A DNA stretch of 64,000 bases from Streptomyces sp. TS71-3 (GCF_018327685.1 NZ_BNEL01000003.1:1798001-1862000); one strand, 5' to 3'; numbered from the stretch's first letter, positions 16,085 to 24,572 are shown. Numbers and translations: made by a program. Notes: generated by a model not told the origin, from the sequence alone.

Positions 16085-18280
16085 CTACAACAGGCCCTGG
16101 TGGCCTCGAACGATGGGCCGCCCCGCCGACGTCGCCGCACCAGGAACCTGACCGGTGCCGCGTTCCGGAAAGGGAAGGCCGAGCAGCTTCAGCAGGGGAG
16201 TGGCCTTGACGGCGGTCTCCTCGTACTCGGCCTCCGCGTCGGACAGCGCGATGACGGCGCCTCCGACGCCGAAGTCCACCCGGTCCGCGGAGACCACGAG
16301 CGTCCGGATCACGACGCTGAAGTCCGCGGCGCCGGACAGCGAGAAGTAGCCGAGGGCGCCCGAGTACACCCCGCGCGGGCCCTCCTCCAGGCGGTCGAGC
16401 ACCTGCATCGTGCGGATCTTCGGCGCCCCGGTCATGGAGCCCGCGGGGAAGGCGGCGCGGACGCAGTCCACGGCCGTGCGGTGCGGCCGCAGCCTGGCCC
16501 GCACCGTGCTCACCAGCTGGTGGACGGTGCTGAAGCTCTCGACCGCGAACAGCGGGTCCACCGTCACCGAACCGAGTACCGCGCAGCTGCCGAGGTCGTT
16601 GCGGACCAGGTCCGTGATCATCAGGTTCTCGGCCCGGTCCTTCTCGCTGGCCAGCAACTCCGCGCGGAGCCGGGCGTCCTCGGCGGGATCGGCGGACCGC
16701 GGCCGGGTCCCCTTGATGGGCCTCGACTCGGCGACACCGTCGCCGGTCACCTGGAGGAACCGCTCGGGCGAGCAGCTGAGCACCGAGAGCCCGCCGAACC
16801 TGAGCAGCGCGGCGAACGGCACCGGGTTGGCGCGGCGCAGCGCGCGGTAGGCCTCCCAGGGGTCGAGGGCGCCGTCCACCCGGCCCGCGTTGGTCAGGCA
16901 GACCTCGTAGGTCTCGCCCGCCTCGATCTCCTTCCGGCAGGCGGCGACGAGGGAGAGGTAACGGTTCTTCCCGTGGCGCAGCCGTAGTGCTCCGAAGCGG
17001 CCGGCCACCTGCGCCGCCGGGGCCGTTCGGTTCGGCGCCTCCGGAGCGCCCTGCACGCGGGACGGGTTCTCCGGACGCGGCAGCCGCAGCAGCCGTTCCG
17101 CGGTCTCCGCGAGCCACCGCTCGGCCGGTTCCGGGGACCCGGCCTCGGCGAGTGCGAGCAGCCGGACCTCGTCCGTGCGGTGGTCGAAGGCGACGGCCCG
17201 GTCCGCGAAGATCATCTGTGCGTCGGGGTGCGGGGAGCGGTGGACGCGCTCGCCGCCGGTCTCGGCCTTGAGCTCGTAGCCGAGGTAGCCGACCCAGCCG
17301 AGCGCGAACCCGTGCGGCAGATCGGGGACGTCGACCCGGCGCGCTGCCAGGTCGTCCCGCATCCAGTCGAAGACGCCGCCCCGGTGGACGTGTTCGCCCG
17401 CCGCGTCCGAGACGGTGACGCGGCCGGCCCACACGTCGGCCGTAAGGGTGCGTGCCAGCGGCCCCCGGGCGTCCCCCATGAAGGAGAACCGCCCGCGGCC
17501 GTCCGCGTGCAGGCTGCTGTCCAGCCAGAACGCGCGGTCAGTGGCCCCGTACAGCTCCGCGAAGACGGCCTCGGGGTCCAGCGAGAGACCCGGGGGAAGC
17601 ACCCGCGAGTGGACCCGGTGGGTGTACGCGGGAGCGGGCTCCTCGGCCACCCGGGTGCGGTGGACGGCGGGCGCGGCGGCCGGTTCGACGCCGTGCGTGC
17701 GCTGCCACCGGCGGGTAAGCTCCGCGAAGTTGCGCATGAGCCTGAGACCGTGCTCCGAGGAGATCGACTCGGGGTGGAACTGCACGCCCCAGAGGGGCCG
17801 GGTGCGGTGCCTGATCGCCATCAGCACGCCGTCGTCGGCGTGGGCGACCGGTTCGATCCCCTCGGGCAGCGCGGCGGCCACGAGGGAGTGGTACCGCACG
17901 GCCTCGAACGGTGAGGGGATGCCCTCGAACAGGCCGTCGCCGTCGTGGACGATGCGCGAGGTGAGGCCGTGCCGCACCTCGGGCGCCGGCTCCACCCGGC
18001 CGCCGAGGACCTGGCAGATGCCCTGGTGGCCCAGGCACACCCCCAGCAGCGGGATCCGCCCGGCGCGCACGGCGTCGGCGCAGACGCCGAAGTCGGGCGG
18101 CCGCTCGGGGCTGCCGGGGCCGGGCGAGATCACGACGTTGTCGAACTCCCGCAGCAGGTCAGGGCGCCAGCCGGGTTCGTCGTTGCGCACGACGACGGGC
18201 GCCACGCCCGTGGCCCGCCCGACGAGGTGGTACAGGTTGTGCGTGAACGAGTCGTAGTTGTCGATGATCAGGGTTCTCAA
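16085..18280 (-). CDS. pabAB: Fused aminodeoxychorismate synthase (PabA-PabB)
   Basis: A 731-residue fusion. Residues about 1-200 are a class I glutamine amidotransferase with nucleophile Cys82 in GVCLGHQ and the His/Glu pair in GVQFHPES. Residues about 230-710 are the chorismate-binding synthase, with VCLTNAGRVDG, PIKGTRPR (Lys of PabB-type enzymes), LMITDLVRNDLG and FPAGSMTGAPK. It makes 4-amino-4-deoxychorismate from chorismate and glutamine, for p-aminobenzoate or a PABA-derived metabolite. The start is TTG at 18280 with GAGG upstream, an unusual choice but fixed by the conserved RTLIIDNYDSF. No PabC or secondary-metabolite partner adjoins it. Confidence 0.93.
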   Translation of the reverse strand: MRTLIIDNYDSFTHNLYHLVGRATGVAPVVVRNDEPGWRPDLLREFDNVVISPGPGSPERPPDFGVCADAVRAGRIPLLGVCLGHQGICQVLGGRVEPAPEVRHGLTSRIVHDGDGLFEGIPSPFEAVRYHSLVAAALPEGIEPVAHADDGVLMAIRHRTRPLWGVQFHPESISSEHGLRLMRNFAELTRRWQRTHGVEPAAAPAVHRTRVAEEPAPAYTHRVHSRVLPPGLSLDPEAVFAELYGATDRAFWLDSSLHADGRGRFSFMGDARGPLARTLTADVWAGRVTVSDAAGEHVHRGGVFDWMRDDLAARRVDVPDLPHGFALGWVGYLGYELKAETGGERVHRSPHPDAQMIFADRAVAFDHRTDEVRLLALAEAGSPEPAERWLAETAERLLRLPRPENPSRVQGAPEAPNRTAPAAQVAGRFGALRLRHGKNRYLSLVAACRKEIEAGETYEVCLTNAGRVDGALDPWEAYRALRRANPVPFAALLRFGGLSVLSCSPERFLQVTGDGVAESRPIKGTRPRSADPAEDARLRAELLASEKDRAENLMITDLVRNDLGSCAVLGSVTVDPLFAVESFSTVHQLVSTVRARLRPHRTAVDCVRAAFPAGSMTGAPKIRTMQVLDRLEEGPRGVYSGALGYFSLSGAADFSVVIRTLVVSADRVDFGVGGAVIALSDAEAEYEETAVKATPLLKLLGLPFPERGTGQVPGAATSAGRPIVRGHQGLL

Positions 18281-18675
18281 CGGACGCCTCGTTCCGCGGC
18301 GGCAACACGTGGTCCGCTCGCCGGGGCGCCCCGGTGGCCGTGTCCGGCCGCGGCGGGCGGTCGCGCGTGGCTCATGAGCCGTCCCGCCGCGCTCGCCGGT
18401 GGGCCCGTCGGCGGCAGGTGGCGCCGCGGTAGCGCGCGGGACGGCCGGTGGTCCGGGCGCCGGGCCGGGCCGAAGGCGTCCACCGCGACGTCCAGCACCC
18501 TGGCGCGGCCTCGTCGGGCGTCCGCCCGGCCGATGCCCTCGGAGGCCCTGGTCATGTCACGTCATCCCCGTTCGCCGCACTCAACCGGGTGCAGCATTCC
18601 ACACCGCCTCCGGGGGCACCACGCACGACCGGGGCCACCGTCCCCCGGCGCCCCGGGCCGGTGCCGGGGCGCCGG
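18281..18675. other. Leader interval upstream of pabAB with a doubtful small frame
   Basis: About 395 bp separate the HAD gene from pabAB, both on the minus strand. A 92-codon minus frame (18277-18555) starts MTRASEGIGRAD and overlaps the TTG of pabAB by four bases. It resembles no family I know and is very arginine/alanine/proline-rich. It may be an upstream translated frame coupled to pabAB or simply chance. Confidence 0.3.
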
Positions 18676-19353
18676 TCAGGCGCCCAGGTCCACCTCGATG
18701 ATCCGGTCGACCACCTCCGCGACGTCCGCCGCCACGATGTCGGGCTGAAGGCCGAGCGGGCTCGGCACCTGGCCGGGGCGGGCGACGAACGCGGCACGGC
18801 AGCCGGCGGCGAGCGCGCCCGCAACGTCCCACGAGTGGGCCGCCACCAGCCGGACGTCCCCGGGCGACACGTCGAAGGTGCGCGCCACGGCGTGATAGGG
18901 CTCCGGGGCCGGCTTGAGGTGCCGGACGTCGTCCGCCGACATCACCCGGTCGAAGGAGTCACGGATACCGGCGTGCGTCAGCTGCGCCTCGGCCACCCAC
19001 AGCACGGAGTTGGTCAGGGCCACCACCTTCAGGTCCGTGGCCGCGAGCCTGCGCAGCGCGCCGGGGACGTCGGCGTGCGGGCGCAGCGCGGTCATCCCCT
19101 CCACCGTGCCGGTGACGTCCTCCTCGGTGAGGTCGACCCCCTCGCGCCGCGCGACCATCTCCAGCGCGGCGCGCTGCGCGGTCGTGAAGTCGACGTACTC
19201 GCCCGTCAGGCCGCCGACGAACGACAGCTGGAGCATCGTGGCGAACCACTGCGGGCGCAGCGCCGCCGAGCCGAACAGCGTCAGGAACCGCTCGTCCAGC
19301 GTGCTCAGGTCCAGCAGTGTCTCGTTGACGTCGAAAGCGATCACTCGGGTCAT
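18676..19353 (-). CDS. HAD-superfamily haloacid dehalogenase type II
   Basis: A 225-residue HAD hydrolase. Motif I is FDVNETLLDL with nucleophile Asp8. Motif II is ALTNS. Motif III has Lys in HLKPAPEPY. Motif IV is AAHSWDVAGALAAG. The Asn in DVNETL and the SWD element are characteristic of L-2-haloacid dehalogenases, which replace halogen with hydroxyl via an aspartyl ester. In actinomycetes the true substrate is often unknown. The ATG at 19353 has GAGGGACGG upstream. No partner gene is adjacent on the same strand apart from pabAB nearly 400 bp away. Confidence 0.9.
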   Translation of the reverse strand: MTRVIAFDVNETLLDLSTLDERFLTLFGSAALRPQWFATMLQLSFVGGLTGEYVDFTTAQRAALEMVARREGVDLTEEDVTGTVEGMTALRPHADVPGALRRLAATDLKVVALTNSVLWVAEAQLTHAGIRDSFDRVMSADDVRHLKPAPEPYHAVARTFDVSPGDVRLVAAHSWDVAGALAAGCRAAFVARPGQVPSPLGLQPDIVAADVAEVVDRIIEVDLGA

Positions 19354-19597
19354 GTGCGTGCCCGTCCCTCGGTCGGTGCGGCTGCTTCCTCGTCATTGGC
19401 GAGGAGCCGGATGCCGGTTCTTACCCTGCCGTTCCCTCCCGCACGGCGCTCGCACGGTCGGACCCGGTAAGACGCGGCCCCCGCCCGAACGCACATGGGA
19501 CAGCAACGCGTCCGGCAGGGACCGCGGGTGCCGTCCCGCGGCGGCCGGCGGCCCTCCGCGCGCGGACCACAGACGACCCGAGAGGCAGGCCAACGCC

Positions 19598-20074
19598 ATG
19601 ACACTGCTCACCACCGGTTCCGCATTCCCGGACCTGACCGTCGACGTGGCGGGCGGCGGCCCGCTCTCCGTGCGGGACGAACTGGCCGGTCACTACGGTG
19701 TCGTGCTGTTCTACCGCGGCTCCTGGTGCCCCTACTGCCGGGGCCAGCTCGCGGCCTTCCAGCGGGCCGGTGAACGCCTGGCGGAGGTCGACACCAAGGT
19801 CGTCGCCCTGTCCGTGGACGACGAGCCGACGACCCGGGAGCTGATCGGCAGGCTCCGCCTCACCTACCCGGTGGGCCACAGCGCCGACGCGGACGCCGTG
19901 GCCGCCGCGACCGGCGCTTTCGTGAACGACGACCCCAGGCACCTGCAGTCCACAGGATTCGTTCTCGACCCGGAGGGAAACGTGCTGGTGTCCGTGTACT
20001 CCAGCGGGGCGATCGGCCGCCTGGTCCCTGAGGACGTGGTCGGCCTGATCGCGTATGTCAGGGACCATGCCTAG
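19598..20074 (+). CDS. Peroxiredoxin-like AhpC/TSA family protein
   Basis: A 158-residue thioredoxin-fold protein. The active-site region is FYRGSWCPYCRGQL with Cys44 and Cys47, a CxxC arrangement found in alkyl-hydroperoxide-reductase-related redoxins of actinomycetes. The later GFVLDPEGNVLVSVYSSGAIGRL fits the C-terminal half of the fold. It probably reduces peroxides or protein disulfides in the cytoplasm. The ATG at 19598 has AGAGG upstream; a longer open frame in the 5' direction has no family support. It lies 57 bp upstream of the glycosidase-like gene and may share its transcript. Confidence 0.9.
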   Translation: MTLLTTGSAFPDLTVDVAGGGPLSVRDELAGHYGVVLFYRGSWCPYCRGQLAAFQRAGERLAEVDTKVVALSVDDEPTTRELIGRLRLTYPVGHSADADAVAAATGAFVNDDPRHLQSTGFVLDPEGNVLVSVYSSGAIGRLVPEDVVGLIAYVRDHA

Positions 20075-20131
20075 CCAGGACACGACAGGGCCGGTGGCAC
20101 CGCCCGCCCGCACCCGAAGGAGTCACCGACC

Positions 20132-21214
20132 GTGAGCGACACCGCCTTCACCGTCGAGCGCTCGGACCGCTGGCTGCTGCGCGCGCCCGACGGCGCGCCG
20201 TTCCTCTCCATCGGCGTGGTGCACGCCGACGACACCAACCTCCGCTACCCGCACAACGCCGGGATCCACCGCGCCCGCTACGGCGGCTCGCGCCGGCGCT
20301 GGGTGCGCGAGAGCCTGGTGCCGGAGATGGCGTCCTGGGGGTTCAACACGGTGGGCTGGACGTCCGAGTACGTCAGCGGGGCGGGCCTGGCCACGGAGGG
20401 CGGCGTGGTGGACCTCGGCCACTCGGAGGGGCTGCCGGCCGAGGTGCTCGCCGGGGCGGGCGTGCCGTACACGCTGTCGCTGCGGGTCGCGGAGATCGAG
20501 CACTGGAACGGCTTCCCCGCCTACCGCGACCCGCGCACGCCCGCCTTCGCCGAGTGGTGCGACCACCTGGCGAGAACGGTGTGCCGACCGGACGACCCGA
20601 GGCTGCTCGGGTACTTCCTGGCCGACGTGCCCGGCTGGGGGCGCCACCCGACGGGCGCCGGGTACCCGGCCGGCGAGCTGGCCGGGATCGCGGACGCCTA
20701 CTACCGCGTGGCGACGGAGGCCATCCGCCGCCACGACCCGCACCACCTGATCCTGGGCGACCGCTACGGCACCCGCACCGGTGTGCCCGACGCGGTGCTC
20801 GACGCCGCGGCGCCGTACCTCGACGTGCTGTCCGTGCAGACGTTCCCCGGACCCGCCCCCGGAGCCCTGGACGCCGCGCTGGAGCGCATCGAGCGCTGGC
20901 AGGAGAGGACCGGGCTGCCCGTCCTGATCGCCGACACCGGCAACTGGTGCCCCACCGCCATGAACCCCGGCCGCACCGGCTCCGCCAGGGACCAGCGGGA
21001 GCGCGCCGCGGGCTACACGGCGTCGGCCGAGGCGTTCGCGGCCCGGCCGTGGTGCGTGGGCTGGCACTGGTGCAGCTGGCTGGAGAACCCGCACCGGGGC
21101 TTCGGCCTGAAGGACCCGTGGGACGAGCCGTACCGGGACCTCACGGACGCCGTCACCGAGGTCAACCACCGACTCCTCGGGCAGCTCCACGTCCAGGAAC
21201 TCCCCGAGCCATGA
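20132..21214 (+). CDS. Glycoside-hydrolase-like TIM-barrel protein with altered catalytic positions
   Basis: A 360-residue protein that looks like a clan GH-A/agarase-type TIM barrel. MASWGFNTVGWTSEY, RLLGYFLADVPGW, YLDVLSVQTFPGP, LPVLIADTGNW and VGWHWCSWLENP occupy the places of the usual strands. In active GH-A enzymes the end of strand 4 carries Asn-Glu and strand 7 carries a nucleophile Glu. Here these read A-D-V and A-D-T, so both glutamates appear replaced by aspartate. No signal peptide is present, so it acts in the cytoplasm if at all. GTG start at 20132. The assignment rests on fold-like motifs, and the enzymatic role is doubtful. Confidence 0.65.
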   Translation: MSDTAFTVERSDRWLLRAPDGAPFLSIGVVHADDTNLRYPHNAGIHRARYGGSRRRWVRESLVPEMASWGFNTVGWTSEYVSGAGLATEGGVVDLGHSEGLPAEVLAGAGVPYTLSLRVAEIEHWNGFPAYRDPRTPAFAEWCDHLARTVCRPDDPRLLGYFLADVPGWGRHPTGAGYPAGELAGIADAYYRVATEAIRRHDPHHLILGDRYGTRTGVPDAVLDAAAPYLDVLSVQTFPGPAPGALDAALERIERWQERTGLPVLIADTGNWCPTAMNPGRTGSARDQRERAAGYTASAEAFAARPWCVGWHWCSWLENPHRGFGLKDPWDEPYRDLTDAVTEVNHRLLGQLHVQELPEP

Positions 21215-21315
21215 CTCCTTCGGGTGCCGTCCCCGCCCCGGCGGGGCCCCGCGAACGGGCGCCCCGCCCGCGGCGGGCCACCGGGCGGACCGGGCGGCGG
21301 CGGGCCGGCCCTACC

Positions 21316-22089
21316 ATGACGGGCGTGCATTCCGTACCCCTCGGTGACAGCGGCGAGGCCGCGGGCGGTGATCCGCCCCCGGCCCGTGCTGCGGTGCCGC
21401 CGCGCCTCGACCCGGTGCCGGCGCGGCTCGACCCCGCGCCGCCGCGCCTCGATCCCGTGCCGGCGCAGCTCGATCCCGTCTCGGCGGGGTGGGTCGCGGA
21501 CCTCACGTCCGAGGGGGCGGAGTACCAACAGGCGTGCACGCGCCTGCACGCCGACCTCCTGCGGATCGCGTTCAAGGAGCTGGCGCGCCGCCAGGCCCGG
21601 CACCGCCTGCAGGGCCGGGAACTGGACGACATGGCCCACCAGGTCGCCGCGGACGCGCTCCTCGCCATCACGAGGAAGGTCGAACGGTTCAGGGGCGAGA
21701 GCCGTTTCACCACATGGGCGTACAAGTTCGTGATCCTCGAGGTGTCCAGCAGCCTCGGCCGCCTGTACCGCCGCACCCAGGAGGTGCCGATGGAGGCCGA
21801 GGAATGGGAGCGGCTGCCGGACCGTTTCGGCTTCGACCCGGCCGAGCAGTCCGGCGCGCGTGACATGGCCGCCGCGCTCCGCACGGCCGTGGACGAGGTG
21901 CTCACCGCCCACCAGAGGAGGATCTTCGTGGCCCTGGTCCTGCACGGTGTGCCCGTCGACGCCCTGGCGGCGGAGCTGGACACCACACGCAACGCCCTCT
22001 ACAAGACCATGTTCGACGCCCGGCGCAAGCTGCGGCTCCACATGGAGGAGCACGGGTACCTGGAAGCGGACGCGCGGAGGCGGCCATGA
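21316..22089 (+). CDS. ECF-like RNA polymerase sigma factor
   Basis: A 257-residue protein. Residues 1-60 are a low-complexity extension with four 7-residue repeats of type (A/P)PxLDPV. The sigma region 2 core follows at about 75-150 (LDDMAHQVAADALLAITRKVERFRGESRFTTWAYKF). Region 4 is at about 185-250 (LTAHQRRIFVALVLHGVPVDALAAELDTTRNALYKTMFDARRKLR). It should direct RNA polymerase to a small regulon. Its stop codon overlaps the ATG of a 79-residue cysteine/histidine protein in an ATGA junction, the common sigma/anti-sigma arrangement. The ATG at 21316 lacks a good ribosome binding site; the GTG at 21325 is the alternative. Confidence 0.88.
   Translation: MTGVHSVPLGDSGEAAGGDPPPARAAVPPRLDPVPARLDPAPPRLDPVPAQLDPVSAGWVADLTSEGAEYQQACTRLHADLLRIAFKELARRQARHRLQGRELDDMAHQVAADALLAITRKVERFRGESRFTTWAYKFVILEVSSSLGRLYRRTQEVPMEAEEWERLPDRFGFDPAEQSGARDMAAALRTAVDEVLTAHQRRIFVALVLHGVPVDALAAELDTTRNALYKTMFDARRKLRLHMEEHGYLEADARRRP
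21394..21477 (+). repeat. Four in-frame 21-bp repeats in the sigma-factor gene
   Basis: Four near-identical 21-bp units beginning GTGCCG(C/G)CGCG encode the LDPVPAR-type heptads of the sigma factor's N-terminal extension. Being a multiple of three, copy-number change would alter linker length without breaking the frame. Confidence 0.7.
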
Positions 22090-22325
22090 ACGACGCCGAC
22101 GCCGGCGCGACGACCGCCGCCGCCCGGCTGGGCCGGTTCCTGGAAACGGACCCGCGGGACGTGGGGTGCGAGACGGCGATGGAACTGCTGCACGTGGTCG
22201 TCGACCTCAAGGCCGCCGGCCTGGCACCCGAGGAGCGCTACCCGGGCGTCGCGGCCCACCTGCGTGCCTGCGGACCCTGCTCGGACGAGTTCGAGGGGCT
22301 GCTCGCCGCGGTGACGGATCTCTGA
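22086..22325 (+). CDS. Small zinc-finger anti-sigma candidate
   Basis: A 79-residue protein overlapping the sigma gene by four bases. It contains VAAHLRACGPCSDEF, matching the H-x3-C-x2-C end of the zinc-associated anti-sigma (ZAS) motif. An earlier cysteine (DVGCETAMELL) could complete the zinc site. It lacks the transmembrane and extracytoplasmic parts of larger anti-sigma factors, so it would be a soluble, possibly redox-sensitive regulator. The role as antagonist of the overlapping sigma factor is inferred from motif and overlap. Confidence 0.75.
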   Translation: MNDADAGATTAAARLGRFLETDPRDVGCETAMELLHVVVDLKAAGLAPEERYPGVAAHLRACGPCSDEFEGLLAAVTDL

Positions 22326-22436
22326 CCGGATCGCACCAGCCCCTGACGGGGTGGTTCCAGGGATCGCACCACGCCGCCCCGTGACGGGAGGCCCGCCGGG
22401 AGAGGGCGCGGTGTCCCCGGACGGGTGCGGGCCCGC

Positions 22437-23159
22437 TCACTGTGCCTCGGTGAGCAGGCGGCACGGCACCGCACGTTCCACGGCTCCGCCCTGCCCGTCC
22501 GGCTCCACGCGGAACAGGCGGGCCCGCGGTGCCCGGGTGACCGCCTCGGCCAGGGCGCCGTCCGCGAAGAGCGCGCCGACGCCGTCCTCCAGCGCCCACC
22601 CGGCAGGCAGGGCACCGCTCGCCACGGCGGCCAGGTAGGAGGACCGACGGCCCGGTTCGCCGTCGTAGTGCGGGCAGACGGAACCGGGCAGCAGGCCCAG
22701 CCCGTCCGGGAGGGACGTGAGCGGGCCGAAGGAGTCGGTGTGCGAACCCTGCGCCCAGCAGTTGGCCCCGGCGCTGATGCCGCAGAGCAGCGTGCCGCGG
22801 TCGTGGGCCTCGCCGAGCAGCCGGTCCACCCCGTGGGTGCGCCATACCGCCAGCAGGTTCGCGGTGTTGCCCCCGCCGACGTAGACCACGTCCTGCGCGA
22901 GCAGGAACGTGCGCAACTCGTCGTCCGAGAGTTCCCGCTGGAACAGCGCCAGGACCCCGGGCTCGCAGTCGTCCGGCCCGAACGCGGCACGGAACTTCTC
23001 GATGTAGGCGGGGGCGTCGCCGCTGGCCGTGGGCACGAAGCACACCTTGGGCCGGCCGGCGCGCGCGTGGCCGAGCAGCCAGCCGTCCAGCAGCCGGTCG
23101 TCGTCGGTGGAGAAGCCGCCGCCGAGGAGGGCCAGCCGGCGCGGGGGAGCGGTGACCAC
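22437..23159 (-). CDS. Peptidase E / cyanophycinase-like S51 serine peptidase
   Basis: A 240-residue peptidase of family S51. The nucleophile elbow is LLCGISAGANCW (Ser about 125). The glycine-rich VVYVGGGNTANLL and the later SVCPHYDGEPGR match dipeptidase E, which cleaves Asp-Xaa dipeptides. I chose the GTG at 23159 because GGAGG stands upstream and the resulting length fits the family. The longer frame to 23228 adds a proline/threonine-rich stretch. It is a stand-alone minus-strand gene, convergent with the sigma/anti-sigma pair. Confidence 0.88.
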   Translation of the reverse strand: MVTAPPRRLALLGGGFSTDDDRLLDGWLLGHARAGRPKVCFVPTASGDAPAYIEKFRAAFGPDDCEPGVLALFQRELSDDELRTFLLAQDVVYVGGGNTANLLAVWRTHGVDRLLGEAHDRGTLLCGISAGANCWAQGSHTDSFGPLTSLPDGLGLLPGSVCPHYDGEPGRRSSYLAAVASGALPAGWALEDGVGALFADGALAEAVTRAPRARLFRVEPDGQGGAVERAVPCRLLTEAQ

Positions 23160-23299
23160 GGGGGTGCCTCCTCGGGGCGGTGTGGGACGGGGCGGTGCGT
23201 GGGTGGGTGACGGGGTGAGCGGGTACACGGTTCAGCCTGCCTGCCTGCCGTTCAGCCGCTCGGGCCTTTGGGGCTTTGGAGCTTTGGGCGTTCGGCGTT

Positions 23300-23704
23300 T
23301 CAGCCGTCCCGCGGGCCGGTTCTTCCGTCGTCCGTCTGCGGGTCCGTCGCAGCGGACGGCCTCCCGGGTCGCCGGGTCTCGTCCGGCCGGGGTTGGTGTG
23401 CCCGTGCTGCCTGCCGTGAATCGTCGACGATGCGCTGGAGGGCCGCGACATGGGATTCCAGCGCTTCGCGGCCCTGGGCGCTCAGGTTCAGCCAGGTCCT
23501 GGGGCGCTTGCCCACGTAGCCCTTGTCCACTTCCACGTATCCGTGGTTGCCGAGCGTCGTGACCTGCTTGGACAGGGCGGAGGGGGACAGGCCCACCGAC
23601 TCCCGGACCCAGGAGAACTCGGCCCACTCCACCCCGGCGAGCAGCGACACGATGGACAGGCGGGTGGGGTCCAGTAGCACGGGGTCGAAGTCACTTGGCG
23701 GCAC
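23300..23704 (-). CDS. Winged-helix transcriptional regulator (ArsR/MarR-like)
   Basis: A 134-residue protein. Residues about 10-95 form a winged helix (LLDPTRLSIVSLLAGVEWAEF, GLSPSALSKQVTTLGNHGYVEV, then a basic wing KGYVGKRPRTWLNLS). This is the HTH type found beside small membrane proteins in actinomycetes. The tail is basic and disordered. GTG start at 23704, inside the last codons of the upstream membrane-protein gene (14-bp overlap), so the two are translationally coupled. It probably binds the twin palindromes at 24238-24268 and autoregulates the operon (inference). Confidence 0.85.
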   Translation of the reverse strand: MPPSDFDPVLLDPTRLSIVSLLAGVEWAEFSWVRESVGLSPSALSKQVTTLGNHGYVEVDKGYVGKRPRTWLNLSAQGREALESHVAALQRIVDDSRQAARAHQPRPDETRRPGRPSAATDPQTDDGRTGPRDG

Positions 23705-24209
23705 GGCCGGCGCCTGGGTCGTCCGCGGTGCCCGGCCGGGCGGCCGCGAGCAGGGAGCGCTGGATGCGCCGGCCGAAGAGGATCAGGACGAGGCCCAGCA
23801 CCGCTCCGATGGCGGTCCGCAGGTACGGCACGGACAGGTTGCCGTGCGGAATGAACGCGCCCACGAGCCCGATCACCATGACCGCCAGGATCACCAGGCG
23901 GTGGTACCGCGTGAAGCGCGGTGAGATCTGGTCTCCGCGCAGCCGGGTGGGCCGGCCGAGGAACGCGGAGCCACGGCGGGTGCGCAGCAGCACGGCGTAG
24001 GCGACGGCGAGGGCGGCGATGCCCCAGGACGTCCAGATCGCGGAGCCGGAGCCGAAGAAGTCGGGCGCGGCGACCAGCAGGAAGATCGCCACGCCGAAGA
24101 ACACCTCGACCCAGCGCGCGTCGTGGACGGAGTCGAAGGTCTGGTCCCTGCGTATGCCGACGTCATGGAGGGAGCGTGCGGCCTCGTCGGGTGTCGGGCG
24201 TTCTGTCAT
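23691..24209 (-). CDS. Small integral membrane protein of unknown function
   Basis: A 172-residue protein with four predicted membrane segments: about 36-52 (VEVFFGVAIFLLVAAPDFF), 58-75 (WTSWGIAALAVAYAVLL), 105-122 (LVILAVMVIGLVGAFI) and 132-148 (AIGAVLGLVLILFG). The cytoplasmic N-terminus is soluble and charged. I do not recognise the family. Overlap with the winged-helix gene suggests that the regulator responds to, or controls the amount of, this membrane protein. The ATG at 24209 has GGAGG upstream. Confidence 0.75.
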   Translation of the reverse strand: MTERPTPDEAARSLHDVGIRRDQTFDSVHDARWVEVFFGVAIFLLVAAPDFFGSGSAIWTSWGIAALAVAYAVLLRTRRGSAFLGRPTRLRGDQISPRFTRYHRLVILAVMVIGLVGAFIPHGNLSVPYLRTAIGAVLGLVLILFGRRIQRSLLAAARPGTADDPGAGRAAK

Positions 24210-24237
24210 GACGGCCTCCAGGAAGCTTTCTTTGTGC

Positions 24238-24268
24238 GAACTAGTTTCTACTCAGGAAACTAGTTTCC
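24238..24268. promoter_or_regulatory. Twin palindromic operators upstream of the membrane protein-regulator operon
   Basis: GGAAACTAGTTTCC at 24255-24268 is a perfect 14-bp palindrome. A near-copy lacking one A, GAACTAGTTTC, lies at 24238-24248. They begin about 30 bp upstream of the ATG at 24209, in the promoter position, and stand out as AT-rich in this sequence. The binding protein is probably the winged-helix regulator encoded second in the operon. The remaining bases to 24524 hold no recognisable gene. Confidence 0.65.
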
Positions 24269-24524
24269 CGTAGGTGTGGTGTCAAACATCCGGGGCGTCG
24301 ACGGAGCGCGACGCGTGCTCGTGGGGAGGGTGGTTCGGCACTCGCCGAGCAGCCGCCGAACGGAAAGCGCCCGGCCGGGGGCCGGGCGCTGCGAGGAGTG
24401 GGATGCCGCCGAGTGGTCGACCGCCTGGCCGGTCCGCTGTTGCTCCTCCACGCGCAGTGGCCGGCGGCGGTCTCCCGGCTGAGCACCGCTCACATCGAGA
24501 AGGCGGACAAGCCGTGGTGAGCTG

Positions 24525-24572
24525 CTGGTGCTGGTGCTGGTGCTGGTGCTGGTGCTGGTGCTGGTGCTGGTG
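24525..24572. repeat. (CTGGTG)8 hexanucleotide microsatellite
   Basis: Eight uninterrupted CTGGTG copies lie just past the stop codon of the TetX-like gene (24588). On the minus strand they read as alternating Ala-Pro codons in a frame different from the gene, so they are not part of its product. Confidence 0.9.

Noticed and set aside
24525..24572. Ala-Pro repeat as C-terminal tail of the TetX-like protein
   Set aside because: The protein's stop codon (24588) precedes the repeat, and the Ala-Pro frame differs from the gene's frame.
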